A DNA stretch of 64,000 nt from Thermoflexaceae bacterium (GTDB taxonomy: Bacteria; Chloroflexota; Dehalococcoidia; Tepidiformales; Tepidiformaceae). Positions 8,857-18,745 of the stretch are shown one piece after another. A program made the position numbers and the translations under genes. Location of the stretch: the NCBI GenBank assembly GCA_015075555.1, contig JABTUD010000002.1, positions 248,001 to 312,000 on the forward strand, read 5' to 3'. The stretch's first letter is position 1; each line of letters begins with the position of its first letter. The notes under the pieces are model-generated. The model was not told the DNA's origin and did no database searches. It saw nothing but the letters and a program-made list of their open reading frames with translations.

Positions 8857-10149
8857 ATGCCCCAGTTCATGCCCTTCAGGGGGCTCCGCTATACGGCCGC
8901 GGCCGGCCCGGTGAGCGAGCTGCTGGCTCCCCCATACGACGTCATTTCACCAGCCCAGCAGGCCGCCCTCGCCGCTCGAAACGCGCGCAACGCGGTGCGC
9001 CTCGAACTGGCCGAGGGTGGCGAGGAACGGTACGCGCAGGTGGGCGCGCTCCTCGAGCACTGGCTCGTGGCCGGCTTCGTGGAGCGAGACCCGGCCGGCA
9101 TGTTTTATGTCTATGAGCAGTCATTTGTCGAAGAAGGCCAGCGCTACACTCGCCGGGCCGTGATTGCGGCCGTGGAGGCGCAGCCCTGGGAAGCCGGTGC
9201 GGTTAAGCCGCACGAGTTCACCATGTCGGGCCCCAAGGATGATCGCCTGAAGCTGCTGGAAGCGGCGCGCACGCAGTTCAGCCCGGTCTTCATGATCGCG
9301 CGCGACCGGGCGGGCCAGTTGCGGCAGTTCATCGAGGACACCATCAGCAGCCGCGGGCCGGATGCCGAAGGGGCGACGATCGACGGCGACGAGCACCGGC
9401 TGTGGGTCGTCGAAGGCGGGCGCTACGAGATGAGGCGCCTGGCGCCACTGCTGGCCGAGAGCTTCTACATTGCCGATGGACACCACCGTTACGAGACTGC
9501 CGTCTCCTACTGGCAGCAGCAGGCCAAACGCGGGGTTGACATCCCCCGCGACCACCCCGCGCGCTTTGCCATGACGGCCATCGTCGCCGCCGACGACCCC
9601 GGTCTCGTCATCCGGCCGATCCACCGCATCGTCCCGCGCCCGGCCCCGGTGAACTGGGCGGACACCCTCGGCGACGCCTTCGACATTGCGGGCGCCGGAT
9701 CGATAGAGGACCTTGCCTCCCGGCCCGCCGGGATCGAGCCCCTGCTGGCGGAAGGCCCCGGGACCATCATCGCCCTGAACGCCGAACCCGGCCGCGCGCA
9801 TTGCCTGCGGCTTCGCAGCCCCGAAGCGATGGCATCGAGGCTGCCCCCGGGGCGGAGCGAGCGCTGGGCGGCGATCGCTCCCAACGTGCTGCGCTACGGC
9901 GTGCTCGAACCGCTCTGGGGCATTGGCGACGACGACCTGAAGGCGGGAGCGGTGGAGTATACCCACGACACCGCCGAGGCATTCGCCGCGATCGCGTCCC
10001 GGCCGGCAACTACCGCCTTTCTGATCAACCACGTAGGCATTGGGGAAGTGATGGCGCTGGCAGACCAGGGCGAGCGCATGCCGCAAAAGTCCACGTTCTT
10101 CCACCCCAAGCTTGGCACGGGGCTGGTGTTCTACCCTCTCTACTCGTAG
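8857..10149 (+). CDS. DUF1015 family protein
   Basis: A 430-residue conserved protein of the DUF1015 (YbbR/SerC-associated) family, recognised from its N-terminal MPFRGLRY and APPYDVIS and the central IADGHHRYETA. The molecular function is not established, but the family often lies beside serA and serC-type genes. Here serA and a class V aminotransferase follow convergently 14 bp away. That recurring linkage suggests a role near serine metabolism, as an inference only. Confidence 0.88.
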   Translation: MPQFMPFRGLRYTAAAGPVSELLAPPYDVISPAQQAALAARNARNAVRLELAEGGEERYAQVGALLEHWLVAGFVERDPAGMFYVYEQSFVEEGQRYTRRAVIAAVEAQPWEAGAVKPHEFTMSGPKDDRLKLLEAARTQFSPVFMIARDRAGQLRQFIEDTISSRGPDAEGATIDGDEHRLWVVEGGRYEMRRLAPLLAESFYIADGHHRYETAVSYWQQQAKRGVDIPRDHPARFAMTAIVAADDPGLVIRPIHRIVPRPAPVNWADTLGDAFDIAGAGSIEDLASRPAGIEPLLAEGPGTIIALNAEPGRAHCLRLRSPEAMASRLPPGRSERWAAIAPNVLRYGVLEPLWGIGDDDLKAGAVEYTHDTAEAFAAIASRPATTAFLINHVGIGEVMALADQGERMPQKSTFFHPKLGTGLVFYPLYS

Positions 10150-10163
10150 GGCGGGGCCACTAC

Positions 10164-11762
10164 CTAGTAGAAGCGCACCAGCCGCACGTTGTAGATTCCG
10201 TCGATTGCCTCGACCGCCTGCACCTGCTCCGCCGTCGGGCATTCGTCGACAGCGATTATCATGAGGGCGCGGCCCCGGCGGCTGCGGCGGCCCACCTGCA
10301 TGGAGCGGATGTTGATATCGGCATTGCCCAGGAGCGTGCCGACCTTTCCAATCATCCCCGGCCGGTCTTCGTTGTCGCAGGCGAGGAGGCAGATACCGGG
10401 CTCGGGCACAAGGTCCACGTCCATGCCGTTGAGGATGACGATGTCGGGCTGGCCGTGCTCTACGGTGCCGCCGACGCTCACCTCGGAATCGCTGGTGCCC
10501 ACCTTGAGGTGGATGAGGTTGTGGTAGACCTCGTGAGATGAGCGAAGCCGCTCATCGATGTTCCAGCCTCGCGACTGGGCGATGAGCGAGGCGTTCACGA
10601 TGTTCACGTTCTCCTCGCTGATCGGCCTCAGCAGCCCGCGGATGACGGCGGCGCGCAGGGGAGCGATGTCGTGGTCGGCGATCTCGCCGTAGTAGTCGAT
10701 CTCGATAGTGGTCAGTGTCCCGGTGACGAGCTGGGTAGCGATGAGGCCAACCTGCTCGGCAGCGGCCATATAGGGAGCCAGCACCTGCAGGGTCTCGGCG
10801 CCGAGCAGGGGTGCGTTCACAGCGTAGCGGGCCGGCTTGCCCTGGAGGATCTCCACGATCTGCTCCGCCACGTCGAGGGCCACGCGCTCCTGCGCCTCGG
10901 CCGTCGACGCGCCCAGGTGGGGCGTGACGATGATGCGCGGGTCGCCAAGCAGGGGATTGTCCGGAGCTGGCGGCTCCTGCGTGAACACGTCGATGGCCGC
11001 CCCGGCGACCTTGCCGGACTTCACGGCGTCAGCGAGCGCGGCCTCGCTGATGATGCCGCCGCGGGCAACGTTGATGAGGCGCACGCCGTCCTTCATCATG
11101 GCCAGCTCTTCGCGGTCGATCATGCCAGCGGTGCTCGCCGTGAGCGGGGGGTGGACGGTGATGAAGTCCGACTCCTTGATCACCTGTTCCAGCGGCGCCG
11201 CCTCCACGCCGATCGCGCGCAGGCGGTCTTCAGGGACAAAGGGGTCGTGCCCGAGGACGCGCATCTCCATGGCGACCGCCCTTCGCGCCACTTCGGAGCC
11301 GATCTTGCCAAGGCCGACGATGCCGAGGGTCTTGCCGCGCACCTCGGTGCCGAGGAGCGCCTTGCGGTCCCACTTGCCCTCGCGCATGGAAGCGTCCGCA
11401 CGGGGCAGATGGCGGGCGAGGGCGAGGAGCAGCGCCACGGTGTGCTCGGCGGCGGCCACGGTGTTGCCCTGTGGAGCGTTCACGACAACTACGCCCCGCT
11501 CGGTTGCCGCATCGAGGTCGATGTTGTCCACACCCACGCCAGCGCGGCCAATGACGGACAGGCGGCGCCCCGCTTCGATGACGGGCCGGGTCACCTTTGT
11601 CTCGCTGCGCACAACGAGAGCGTCGTAATCGCCAATCGCCGCGATGATCTCGCCGGGCTTGAGGCCGGTGCGAACGTCAACGCGGCCGACGGTGCGAAGC
11701 AGGTCGATGCCCTCCTGGGCCACCGGGTCGGCGATAAGAATGCGGGGGCGGTTGTCGGTCAT
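10164..11762 (-). CDS. serA: D-3-phosphoglycerate dehydrogenase
   Basis: The 532-residue long-form enzyme oxidises 3-phosphoglycerate to 3-phosphohydroxypyruvate, the first step of serine synthesis. The domains are substrate binding plus Rossmann (about 1-310, with GLGKIG and HLGAST carrying the catalytic His), an intervening domain (about 320-450) and a C-terminal ACT domain (about 455-532, DNEDRPGMIG) that usually binds serine for feedback inhibition. It starts 3 nt downstream of the aminotransferase gene, so both are made from one transcript. Confidence 0.96.
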   Translation of the reverse strand: MTDNRPRILIADPVAQEGIDLLRTVGRVDVRTGLKPGEIIAAIGDYDALVVRSETKVTRPVIEAGRRLSVIGRAGVGVDNIDLDAATERGVVVVNAPQGNTVAAAEHTVALLLALARHLPRADASMREGKWDRKALLGTEVRGKTLGIVGLGKIGSEVARRAVAMEMRVLGHDPFVPEDRLRAIGVEAAPLEQVIKESDFITVHPPLTASTAGMIDREELAMMKDGVRLINVARGGIISEAALADAVKSGKVAGAAIDVFTQEPPAPDNPLLGDPRIIVTPHLGASTAEAQERVALDVAEQIVEILQGKPARYAVNAPLLGAETLQVLAPYMAAAEQVGLIATQLVTGTLTTIEIDYYGEIADHDIAPLRAAVIRGLLRPISEENVNIVNASLIAQSRGWNIDERLRSSHEVYHNLIHLKVGTSDSEVSVGGTVEHGQPDIVILNGMDVDLVPEPGICLLACDNEDRPGMIGKVGTLLGNADINIRSMQVGRRSRRGRALMIIAVDECPTAEQVQAVEAIDGIYNVRLVRFY

Positions 11763-11765
11763 GGG

Positions 11766-12854
11766 TTAGACGGCCGCCTTCGCGTCCTGGAGCAGGCGTT
11801 CGAGGACGTCGAGCGCAGCGACGATGTCCTCCCTGGTAAACCAGCCAAGGTGCCCGACGCGGAAGATCCTGCCATCGAGCTTGCCCTGTCCACCGCCCAG
11901 AACCACGCCGAACTCCTCGCGCGCCCGCTTGCTGATGGACTTGCCATCGACACCTTCGGGCCACCAGACGGCGGTGACGGTGTTGGAAGCGAAGCCCTCA
12001 TCGGTGGGGACCAGCTTCAGGCCCCACGACTTGACACGCTCGCGCGTGTAGCCGGCGACCGCCTCGTGGCGGGTGAAGATGCCTTCGAGGCCCTCGGCAC
12101 GCATGAGCTCGAAGGCGCGATCCATGCCGTAGTAGATCGACATGGCCGGGGTCCACGGGTTCTGGAGCTTCGCGAGGGAGTCGCGCGCCTTGGCGGCGTC
12201 GAAGTAGAAACGGGGCATCTTCGCCCGGGCGTTAGCGGCCCAGGCGCGTTCGCTCATGTACACGAAGACGAGACCTGGAGGAACCATCCAGCCCTTCTGC
12301 GAGCCGCTGACCACCACGTCGAGCCCCCAGCGCTCCACCGGGCAGGGGACCGAGCTCATGCTGCTGACGGCGTCGACGATGATTAGCCGGTCGCGGGCAC
12401 GCACTTCCGTCGCGATCGCTTCCAGGGGGTTGGTGACGCCGGTCGAGGTTTCGTTGTGGGTTACGAGCACGGCCTTGATGGACGGGTCCTCGTCGAGGCG
12501 CCGCGCGATCTCGGCCGGGTCGGCGGCTTCGCCCCACTCGGTGGCGTAGCTGACGACGTCGGCGCCGTAGGTGCTGGCGATGGTGCGCAGGCGGTCGCCA
12601 AACGAGCCGATGGAGACGGCGAGGACCCGGTCGCCCGGGCTGAGCGTGTTCACGACCGCGGCTTCGAGACCGCCGGTGCCCGATGCGGTCATGGAGAGAA
12701 CATCGGAGGAGGCGCCGAAGACCCAGTTCAGGCCGTCGGTGACGCGGCGCAGGATCTGGGCGAACTCTGGGCCGCGGTGGTTCATCATCTGCCGCGCGCC
12801 CGCGTGCAGAACCTCCTCCGGGCAGGGGGTTGGTCCGGGGATGCGCAGGTTCAA
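11766..12854 (-). CDS. class V aminotransferase (serine/alanine-glyoxylate or phosphoserine type)
   Basis: A 362-residue PLP enzyme of the small-subunit Ser-pyruvate/Ala-glyoxylate/Asp family. The PLP lysine lies in SGSQKGW, with the IVDAVSS aspartate before it. With serA directly downstream it most probably supplies the phosphoserine transamination step, as such enzymes do in several archaea and Chloroflexota. Glyoxylate transamination is the alternative. The start codon is TTG (12854), with GGAG 8 nt upstream. An in-frame ATG upstream is immediately followed by a stop, so a longer start is excluded. Confidence 0.88.
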   Translation of the reverse strand: MNLRIPGPTPCPEEVLHAGARQMMNHRGPEFAQILRRVTDGLNWVFGASSDVLSMTASGTGGLEAAVVNTLSPGDRVLAVSIGSFGDRLRTIASTYGADVVSYATEWGEAADPAEIARRLDEDPSIKAVLVTHNETSTGVTNPLEAIATEVRARDRLIIVDAVSSMSSVPCPVERWGLDVVVSGSQKGWMVPPGLVFVYMSERAWAANARAKMPRFYFDAAKARDSLAKLQNPWTPAMSIYYGMDRAFELMRAEGLEGIFTRHEAVAGYTRERVKSWGLKLVPTDEGFASNTVTAVWWPEGVDGKSISKRAREEFGVVLGGGQGKLDGRIFRVGHLGWFTREDIVAALDVLERLLQDAKAAV

Positions 12855-12907
12855 GGGAAAGACTCCGGGTAGGGGTCATTTCATGGTCGGCCGGAATGCG
12901 TAAGCGG

Positions 12908-13393
12908 TCAACCTTCGCGGTCGCCGCTGCCCCGCGAGGGTGGTGGGCCCTGGCGCCTTCCAGGGCGCCCGCGGCGGCGCCTGCGCCCGGCCTCGAACAC
13001 CCAGTCGGAGACGGGGGCGAGTTCGAGCAGGACGATGACCGCGCCCGTGAAGAGCACGGCCACGAGCCAGAGGTCGAGCGCGGCCATCAGGCCAATGCCT
13101 GCCAGGACCCAGACGCTCGCAGCGGTAGTGACGCCCTGGAAGCCGGTCCCCTGCTGGAAAATAAGGCCGGCGCCGATGAAGCCGATGCCCTGCACCACGG
13201 CAGCGGCTATGCGGGCATCATCGGTGAACTGCAGGCTGATGGCGCCGAAGGTCGCCGCTCCCGAGCAGACCAGGGCGCTCGTGCGGATGCCGGCCTCGTG
13301 TCCGCGGTACTCTCGCTGCAGGCCAACAAGACCACCGAGGAGAAGAGCAGCCAGCAGGCGGGCAAGGAGTTCCAGCTGCTCGCCCGAATCCAT
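12908..13393 (-). CDS. MgtC/SapB-family membrane protein
   Basis: About 161 residues with four hydrophobic segments, and the MgtC N-terminal signature (LVGLQREYRG, GIRTSALV, GIGFIGAGLI, TTAASVWV). The family is membrane-bound and linked to Mg2+ homeostasis or acid tolerance. The tail is Arg-rich and the extra MgtC C-terminal domain is absent. The ATG at 13393 overlaps the stop of the upstream gene (TGATG). A GTG codon immediately precedes it in frame. Confidence 0.85.
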   Translation of the reverse strand: MDSGEQLELLARLLAALLLGGLVGLQREYRGHEAGIRTSALVCSGAATFGAISLQFTDDARIAAAVVQGIGFIGAGLIFQQGTGFQGVTTAASVWVLAGIGLMAALDLWLVAVLFTGAVIVLLELAPVSDWVFEAGRRRRRGRPGRRQGPPPSRGSGDREG

Positions 13394-13971
13394 CACGTCC
13401 CCCGGTAGTGAGCGATGACCAGGGTTTCGAAGTTGCGCTCCCGCGAGCACTCCCGGCAGGTAAGGTACCAGAGGAGGAGGCTATCCGGGCGCCGGCCGTA
13501 GCGCGCGATGGCCGCTTCTCTCGTCTCTTCGACGACGCGCCGCATTTCACCCCAGGGCGCCTCGACAAGGCGGCTGTAGGCCACCCCGCCCGGGGAGTGG
13601 ATGCCCTTTGCCCTGCGATCGGCTCCCTCCACCTCGACCAGCATTGGCCTGCGGAAGCGTCCGCTCCCCAGCAGGAACATCGCATCGGGCGGGATCGTGG
13701 CGCCGGCTGCCCGGGCCTTCTTTTCGAGCGCTGCCCGCGCGCCCGCGTATCCGACCGGTACCCCGAGCAGTGCGCTGACGGCGCCCTTCACGAAGGCAAT
13801 ATCGCTCCAGTCGCTCTCAACGTCGTGCCAGTCGGCGGGGTCCAGCCGGGGGCAGGCGCACTCCGAGGGGGCGGCCGGGGGTTCTTGCTCACCTTCGCCG
13901 GCGGAAATCGGCAGATGCTCCGCTTTTCGCCCCTTGTCGCCGGAGACGGGCACGCGCCTCATCCTGCTCAT
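13393..13971 (-). CDS. conserved hypothetical protein
   Basis: About 192 residues. After a polar N-terminus there is a Cys/Trp-containing segment (DWHDVESDWSDIAFVKG) and a GVPVGYAG motif, then a basic alpha/beta region ending in a CRECSRER cluster and a short tail. No enzyme family was recognised. Three in-frame ATGs (13983, 13971, 13962) lie close together without a clear Shine-Dalgarno, so the start is uncertain by a few codons. It sits between a glucosidase gene and the MgtC-like gene and overlaps the latter by 1 nt. Confidence 0.6.
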   Translation of the reverse strand: MSRMRRVPVSGDKGRKAEHLPISAGEGEQEPPAAPSECACPRLDPADWHDVESDWSDIAFVKGAVSALLGVPVGYAGARAALEKKARAAGATIPPDAMFLLGSGRFRRPMLVEVEGADRRAKGIHSPGGVAYSRLVEAPWGEMRRVVEETREAAIARYGRRPDSLLLWYLTCRECSRERNFETLVIAHYRGT

Positions 13972-14017
13972 GGGCGCGAGCATACCATCGGTGGTGGCGG
14001 CCAACGATGGGCGGGCC

Positions 14018-15646
14018 TCATCCGTGGCCAACCACGAGGGCTTCAAGCGGCCCGAGGGTGATATCCCGGCCCACTCTCTCGCCTTCGCGCGCCGTCCTTG
14101 AGGAGAGGAGCACCAGGCCCGGGGAATCGAGGGCCGCGTTGCGTTCGTGGACTGCCGTGTTGACCAGCACCGTGGCCGATGGCTCGCCCTCCATCCGGCG
14201 TTCGAAGGCGAACACGTCACCGGGCGACGGGATGATGCGCAGCGACCCCTGCCGCAGGGCGCGTGCCTGGCGGCGCAGGCGTAGGGCACGCCGGTAGAGC
14301 GCGAGCAAGGAGTCCGGGGCATGCAGCTGAGCGGCGACGTTCACTGCCGCCGGGCCGTAGGGCAGCCAGGGCTCGGCGGCCGAGAAGCCGCGCGTGGGCG
14401 AACCGTCCCACTGCATGGGCGTGCGCTCGGGGTCGCGCCCGGGGGTATGGAAGCGGGCGGGGTCCTGCAGCCGCGCCTCGGGGATGTCTACGTCGGCCAT
14501 CCCGATCTCTTCGCCGTAATAGATAAAGGGTACGCCCCGGAGCGTGAGGAGCAGAATGGCGGCGGCGCGGGCCCGTTCAAGGCCCCGGCCATCGTGATCG
14601 TTCCGCGAGATGAATCGCGAGCGGTCGTGGTTCCCGAAGGCCCAGCAGGGAAGGGCGCTGCCCGGCGTCGCATCTTCGGCGTTGGCAACGATGCGCTGAA
14701 TGGCCTCGGCAGTCCAGGGCGTGAACACGTGGCCCGTTTCGTGAATGAACTGGAAGTTGAAGGCGAGGTGGAGGCCATCGAGCGTGCCGGGAGGGCCGTA
14801 GTAGCGCGCGATCTCCTCGGCGGTGCCAAAGACCTCGCCAACCGCCATGCTGCCGGGGAACTCGTCGAGCACGGCGCGGATGCCGCGCACGGCCTCGTAG
14901 ACATCGGGATAGTTGCGGTTCGACGTCCAGAGGTACTTCTGCTCCGATGACCCCGGCGTCCAGCGTGGGTTGAGCGGGTTGTCGGCCAGGTCAGGGTGCT
15001 TAAGGATCATGCCCATCACGTCGATGCGAAAGCCATCGATGCCCTTTCGCAGCCAGAAGCGCAGCGTCTCGTGCATTGCCTCAACGACTTCGGGGTTGCG
15101 CCAGTTGAGGTCGGGCTGCTCCTTGAGGAACGAATGCAGGTAGTACTGGCCCGATGCCTCGTCGAAGGTCCAGGCGGGGCCGCCGAAGACTGAGCGCCAG
15201 TTGTTCGGCAGCGTCCCGTCGGGCCGGGCATCGCGCCAGATGTACCAGTCGCGGCGGGGGTTGGAGCGCGAGCTGCGCGACTCAAGGAACCACGCGTGCT
15301 GGTCGCTGGTGTGGTTGGGCACCCAGTCAAGCAGGACGCGCAGCCCCCGGCGGTGGCACTCCGCCACGAGACGGTCCATGGCCGCCATGTCGCCGAAATC
15401 GGGATGCACGCCGCGGTAGTCGGAGACGTCGTAGCCGAAGTCCTTCATCGGCGAGGGGAAGGTGGGCGAGAGCCAGATCGCATCCACACCGAGGGAGTCG
15501 TCGTGCCCCGCCAGGTAGTCGAGCCGGCTGATGATCCCCTGGAGGTCGCCGATGCCGTCGTTGTTCGAATCCTGGAAGCTGCGCGGATAGAGCTGGTAGA
15601 AGACGGCGCGGCGCCACCAGTCGTTGCCATCGAGCGCGGGGGGCAT
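14018..15646 (-). CDS. GH13 alpha-glucosidase / oligo-1,6-glucosidase
   Basis: A 542-residue glycoside hydrolase family 13 enzyme. The N-terminal YQLYPRSFQDSNNDGIGDL is characteristic. The four conserved regions are present: DWVPNHTS, GFRIDVMG (nucleophile Asp), VGEVFG (acid/base Glu) and FGNHDRSR (stabilising Asp). A short beta C-domain follows. There is no signal peptide, so it should act in the cytoplasm on imported alpha-glucosides. The exact specificity (alpha-1,4, alpha-1,6 or trehalose-related) cannot be read safely. ATG 15646 with GGGGAG upstream is preferred over the GTG at 15652, which overlaps the argG stop. Confidence 0.92.
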   Translation of the reverse strand: MPPALDGNDWWRRAVFYQLYPRSFQDSNNDGIGDLQGIISRLDYLAGHDDSLGVDAIWLSPTFPSPMKDFGYDVSDYRGVHPDFGDMAAMDRLVAECHRRGLRVLLDWVPNHTSDQHAWFLESRSSRSNPRRDWYIWRDARPDGTLPNNWRSVFGGPAWTFDEASGQYYLHSFLKEQPDLNWRNPEVVEAMHETLRFWLRKGIDGFRIDVMGMILKHPDLADNPLNPRWTPGSSEQKYLWTSNRNYPDVYEAVRGIRAVLDEFPGSMAVGEVFGTAEEIARYYGPPGTLDGLHLAFNFQFIHETGHVFTPWTAEAIQRIVANAEDATPGSALPCWAFGNHDRSRFISRNDHDGRGLERARAAAILLLTLRGVPFIYYGEEIGMADVDIPEARLQDPARFHTPGRDPERTPMQWDGSPTRGFSAAEPWLPYGPAAVNVAAQLHAPDSLLALYRRALRLRRQARALRQGSLRIIPSPGDVFAFERRMEGEPSATVLVNTAVHERNAALDSPGLVLLSSRTAREGERVGRDITLGPLEALVVGHG

Positions 15647-15648
15647 GG

Positions 15649-16881
15649 TCACTCCCCGGGGGTCGCGATCTTGAGCGTTTCAGCCGAGGCGCTCAGCAGC
15701 TGCACACGCGCCTGCACGCGGGTCTGCAGACCCCAGATGTTGATGAAGCCCACCGCGGCCGACTGGTCGTAGGTATCGCCGCGGTCGTAGGTGGCGAGGC
15801 CACGATCATAGAGGGAGCGGGGCGCCTTTCGCCCGACCACCGTGGCCTGCCCGCGGTGGAGCCTGAGCCTGATGGTTCCAGAAACGTGCCGCTGGGTGCT
15901 GGCCACATAGGCGGCCACGTCCTGGTGGTGGGCGCTGAACCAGAGCCCGTTGTAGATGAGCTCGGCGTACTCGGTAGCGATGAGCTTCTTCAGCCGGAGC
16001 TGCTGTTTCGAAAGCGTCATCGCTTCGAGGGCCCGGTGTGCGGCGTTCAGGGACACGGCCGCCGGGGCTTCGTAGATCTCGCGGCTCTTGATCCCGACGA
16101 GGCGGTCTTCGATGTGGTCGATGCGCCCCACGCCGTGGAGACCGGCGAGGTCATTCAGCCGCTCGACAAGGGCGACGGGATCCAGCTCCTCGCCGTCGAG
16201 GGCGACGGGCAGCCCGTGGTCGAAGGTTACTTCCACGTATGCGGGAGCGGCGGGCGCCTCTTCGGCGGAGCGGGTCCATTCGTAGGCGGCTGGAGGCGGC
16301 TCCTGCCAGGGGTCTTCGAGCACGCCCGCTTCGGCGCTGCGGCCCCAGATGTTCTCATCGATGCTGAAGGGGCCTTTGTCGCCCCAGGGGATGTCGATGC
16401 CGTGCTTCTTCAGGTAATCGATCTGGGTCTCACGGGCCATGGCGTTCTCACGCGTGGGAGCGACGATTTGCAGGGCGGGGTCGAGCGTCTGGATGCCAAC
16501 GTCGAAGCGGACCTGGTCGTTGCCCTTGCCGGTGCAGCCATGGGCGACAGCGGCGGCTCCCTCTTCGCGGGCGACATCGACGAGGAGCTTCGCCATGAGC
16601 GGTCGGGCGAGCGCAGTGGCGAGCGGATAGGCGTCCTGGTAGATGGCCCCCGCCGCCAGGGCAGGGAAGGCGAAGTAGCGGATGAAGTCGTCCTTCGCAT
16701 CGATGACCCGGACCTTGAGCGCCCCGGCGGCCATCCCACGTGATTCGACCACGGGCTGTTCGCGACTGCGGCCCACGTCGATGTTGAGGGCGATTACATC
16801 GTAGCCCTGCTCAACGGCGAGCCACTTGATGGCGGTGGTGGTATCGAGACCGCCGGAATAGGCGAGGACAAGCTTGGGCAC
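15649..16881 (-). CDS. argG: argininosuccinate synthase
   Basis: A 410-residue enzyme that joins citrulline and aspartate with ATP in arginine synthesis. The N-terminal PP-loop LAYSGGLDTT sits directly after the GTG start at 16881. The frame continues upstream, but no family member has such an extension. Other family segments include the HGCTGKGNDQVRF loop and NIWGRSAE. Its 3' end touches the GH13 gene and its 5' end is divergent from argS, so a shared 143-bp control region separates two arginine-related genes. Confidence 0.95.
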   Translation of the reverse strand: MPKLVLAYSGGLDTTTAIKWLAVEQGYDVIALNIDVGRSREQPVVESRGMAAGALKVRVIDAKDDFIRYFAFPALAAGAIYQDAYPLATALARPLMAKLLVDVAREEGAAAVAHGCTGKGNDQVRFDVGIQTLDPALQIVAPTRENAMARETQIDYLKKHGIDIPWGDKGPFSIDENIWGRSAEAGVLEDPWQEPPPAAYEWTRSAEEAPAAPAYVEVTFDHGLPVALDGEELDPVALVERLNDLAGLHGVGRIDHIEDRLVGIKSREIYEAPAAVSLNAAHRALEAMTLSKQQLRLKKLIATEYAELIYNGLWFSAHHQDVAAYVASTQRHVSGTIRLRLHRGQATVVGRKAPRSLYDRGLATYDRGDTYDQSAAVGFINIWGLQTRVQARVQLLSASAETLKIATPGE

Positions 16882-17024
16882 GGTAGTTATTCCACAGAGG
16901 TGTTGGCCCCAAGGGTATCGCCTTCCCGGGCGAGGGGCGAAACGCGTTGCTGACCCCGCAACACGCAACACTCCCGGGGCCGCAGTTTCCCCGGGGACGG
17001 GGTTGGCGGTACGCTGTCCACTCT

Positions 17025-18725
17025 ATGGCCGATGCCAGGACAATCCGCAGCCACCTGGAGGGGCTTGTCGCCGCCGCCGTGCGCGAAGCCGTTGCCGCCG
17101 GGGAACTCCCCGACGTGGCGGTGCCGGCGGCTTCGGTCGAGCGGCCGAAGGACCCGGCGAACGGCGACTTCGCGAGCACCCTGCCGCTGCGCATGGCGCG
17201 AGCGGCCATGCGGCCGCCCCTGGAGCTGGCCCAGGCCATCGCGAAGCACTTCCCCGCGGACCCGGCGGTGGAGCGGCCCGAAGTGGCCGCCCCGGGGTTC
17301 ATTAACTTCCGGCTGACGAGCAGCTTCCTGCAGGCCCAGGTGGAACATACCATTGCTCTTGGGCCGGGCTTCGCCAGCCTGGCGCTTGGTGCGGGAAAGA
17401 AAGCCCAGGTGGAGTTCGTTTCCGCAAACCCCACGGGGCCTCTGCACGTCGGCAACGGGCGTGGCGCCGCCATCGGCGATGCCCTGGCCTCGGTCCTGGA
17501 GGCGGCAGGGTATGAGATAGAGCGGGAGTATTACGTCAACGACGCCGGGACGCAGACCGACACCTTTGGCGACACCCTCTATGCGCGCTACCAGCAGCTC
17601 GCCGGGCGCGCGGCCGCCATCCCCGCTGATGGCTACCCGGGCGAGTACATGATCGCCCTCGCGCGCACGGTCCGCGAACGTGAAGGGGATCGGTTCCTGA
17701 GGGAACCAGGGGAGGGACCCCCTGCGGAGCTGAACGCGCTGGGAATCGAGCTCATGGTCGCGCAGATCCGGGAGACTCTCGCCAGGTTCGGCGTCCAATT
17801 CGAGCGGTGGTTCAGCGAGAAGGCCCTCTACGGCGCCGGGGGCGTCTACGACGAGGCGATGGCGGTGCTCCGCGCCGGCGGTCACCTTGCCCGGCGAGAG
17901 GGCGCCCTCTGGTTCACGTCCAGCGAGATGGGCGAAGAGAAGGATAACGTGGTTGTCCGCTCCGATGGCCGGCCAACCTACTACGCGAGCGACATCGCCT
18001 ATCACTACGACAAGTTCATCCGGCGGGGCTTCTCGCTCGTCATAGACGTGTGGGGCGCCGACCACCACGGGCACGTATCGCGCCTGAAGACGGCCACCAG
18101 GGCCATCGGCGCCGACGCCAATGCGCTCCACATCCTGCTCTACCAGCTGGTGACGCTGAAGCGCGGGGGCGAGGTCGTGCGGCTCTCCAAGCGTGGGGGC
18201 GAGATCATCACCCTCGATGAGCTGATTGAAGAGGTAGGAGCCGATGCGGCGCGGTTCTTCTTCCTCACGCGATCGCCGGGCGCGCAGATGGACTTCGACC
18301 TTGACCTGGCAGTGAAGCAATCGAACGAGAACCCGGTCTACTACGTGCAGTACGCCCATGCCCGGCTGGCGAGCATCCTGCAACGGGCCGCCGAACAGGG
18401 GCTCGGCCCCGATGGCGGCGATGTCGCCCTCCTGACGCAACCGCACGAGCTGGCGCTGGTGCGCGAGATGATGCGCCTGGTAGACATCATCGAAACGGTG
18501 GCGACGACCTTCGAGCCCCAGCACCTGCCCCACTACGCGATGGAGCTGGCGACGGCCTTCCATGCCTTCAACGACGCTTTCAAGCAGGCGGGAGACCCCG
18601 GCCTGAAGGTGATCACGCCCGACGTCGAACTATCGCGGGCACGGCTGCGGCTGGTGCTGGCAGCGAAGATCGCGCTGGCCCGGGTGCTGGGCCTGATGGG
18701 CATGTCCGCCCCCGAACGCATGTAG
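17025..18725 (+). CDS. argS: arginyl-tRNA synthetase
   Basis: A 566-residue class I synthetase. It has an N-terminal Arg-S additional domain (about 1-95), a Rossmann fold with the HIGH-type signature in GPLHVGNGRG, DVWGADHHGH, a KMSKS-like loop replaced by VRLSKRGG, and the C-terminal DALR anticodon-binding domain starting near YVQYAHARL. The start is set at MADART. A TACGCT box at 17010-17015 leaves only 9 nt before the ATG, so the mRNA may be nearly leaderless. Confidence 0.96.
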   Translation: MADARTIRSHLEGLVAAAVREAVAAGELPDVAVPAASVERPKDPANGDFASTLPLRMARAAMRPPLELAQAIAKHFPADPAVERPEVAAPGFINFRLTSSFLQAQVEHTIALGPGFASLALGAGKKAQVEFVSANPTGPLHVGNGRGAAIGDALASVLEAAGYEIEREYYVNDAGTQTDTFGDTLYARYQQLAGRAAAIPADGYPGEYMIALARTVREREGDRFLREPGEGPPAELNALGIELMVAQIRETLARFGVQFERWFSEKALYGAGGVYDEAMAVLRAGGHLARREGALWFTSSEMGEEKDNVVVRSDGRPTYYASDIAYHYDKFIRRGFSLVIDVWGADHHGHVSRLKTATRAIGADANALHILLYQLVTLKRGGEVVRLSKRGGEIITLDELIEEVGADAARFFFLTRSPGAQMDFDLDLAVKQSNENPVYYVQYAHARLASILQRAAEQGLGPDGGDVALLTQPHELALVREMMRLVDIIETVATTFEPQHLPHYAMELATAFHAFNDAFKQAGDPGLKVITPDVELSRARLRLVLAAKIALARVLGLMGMSAPERM

Positions 18726-18745
18726 GGCCGCTCGTTTCGCGAAAG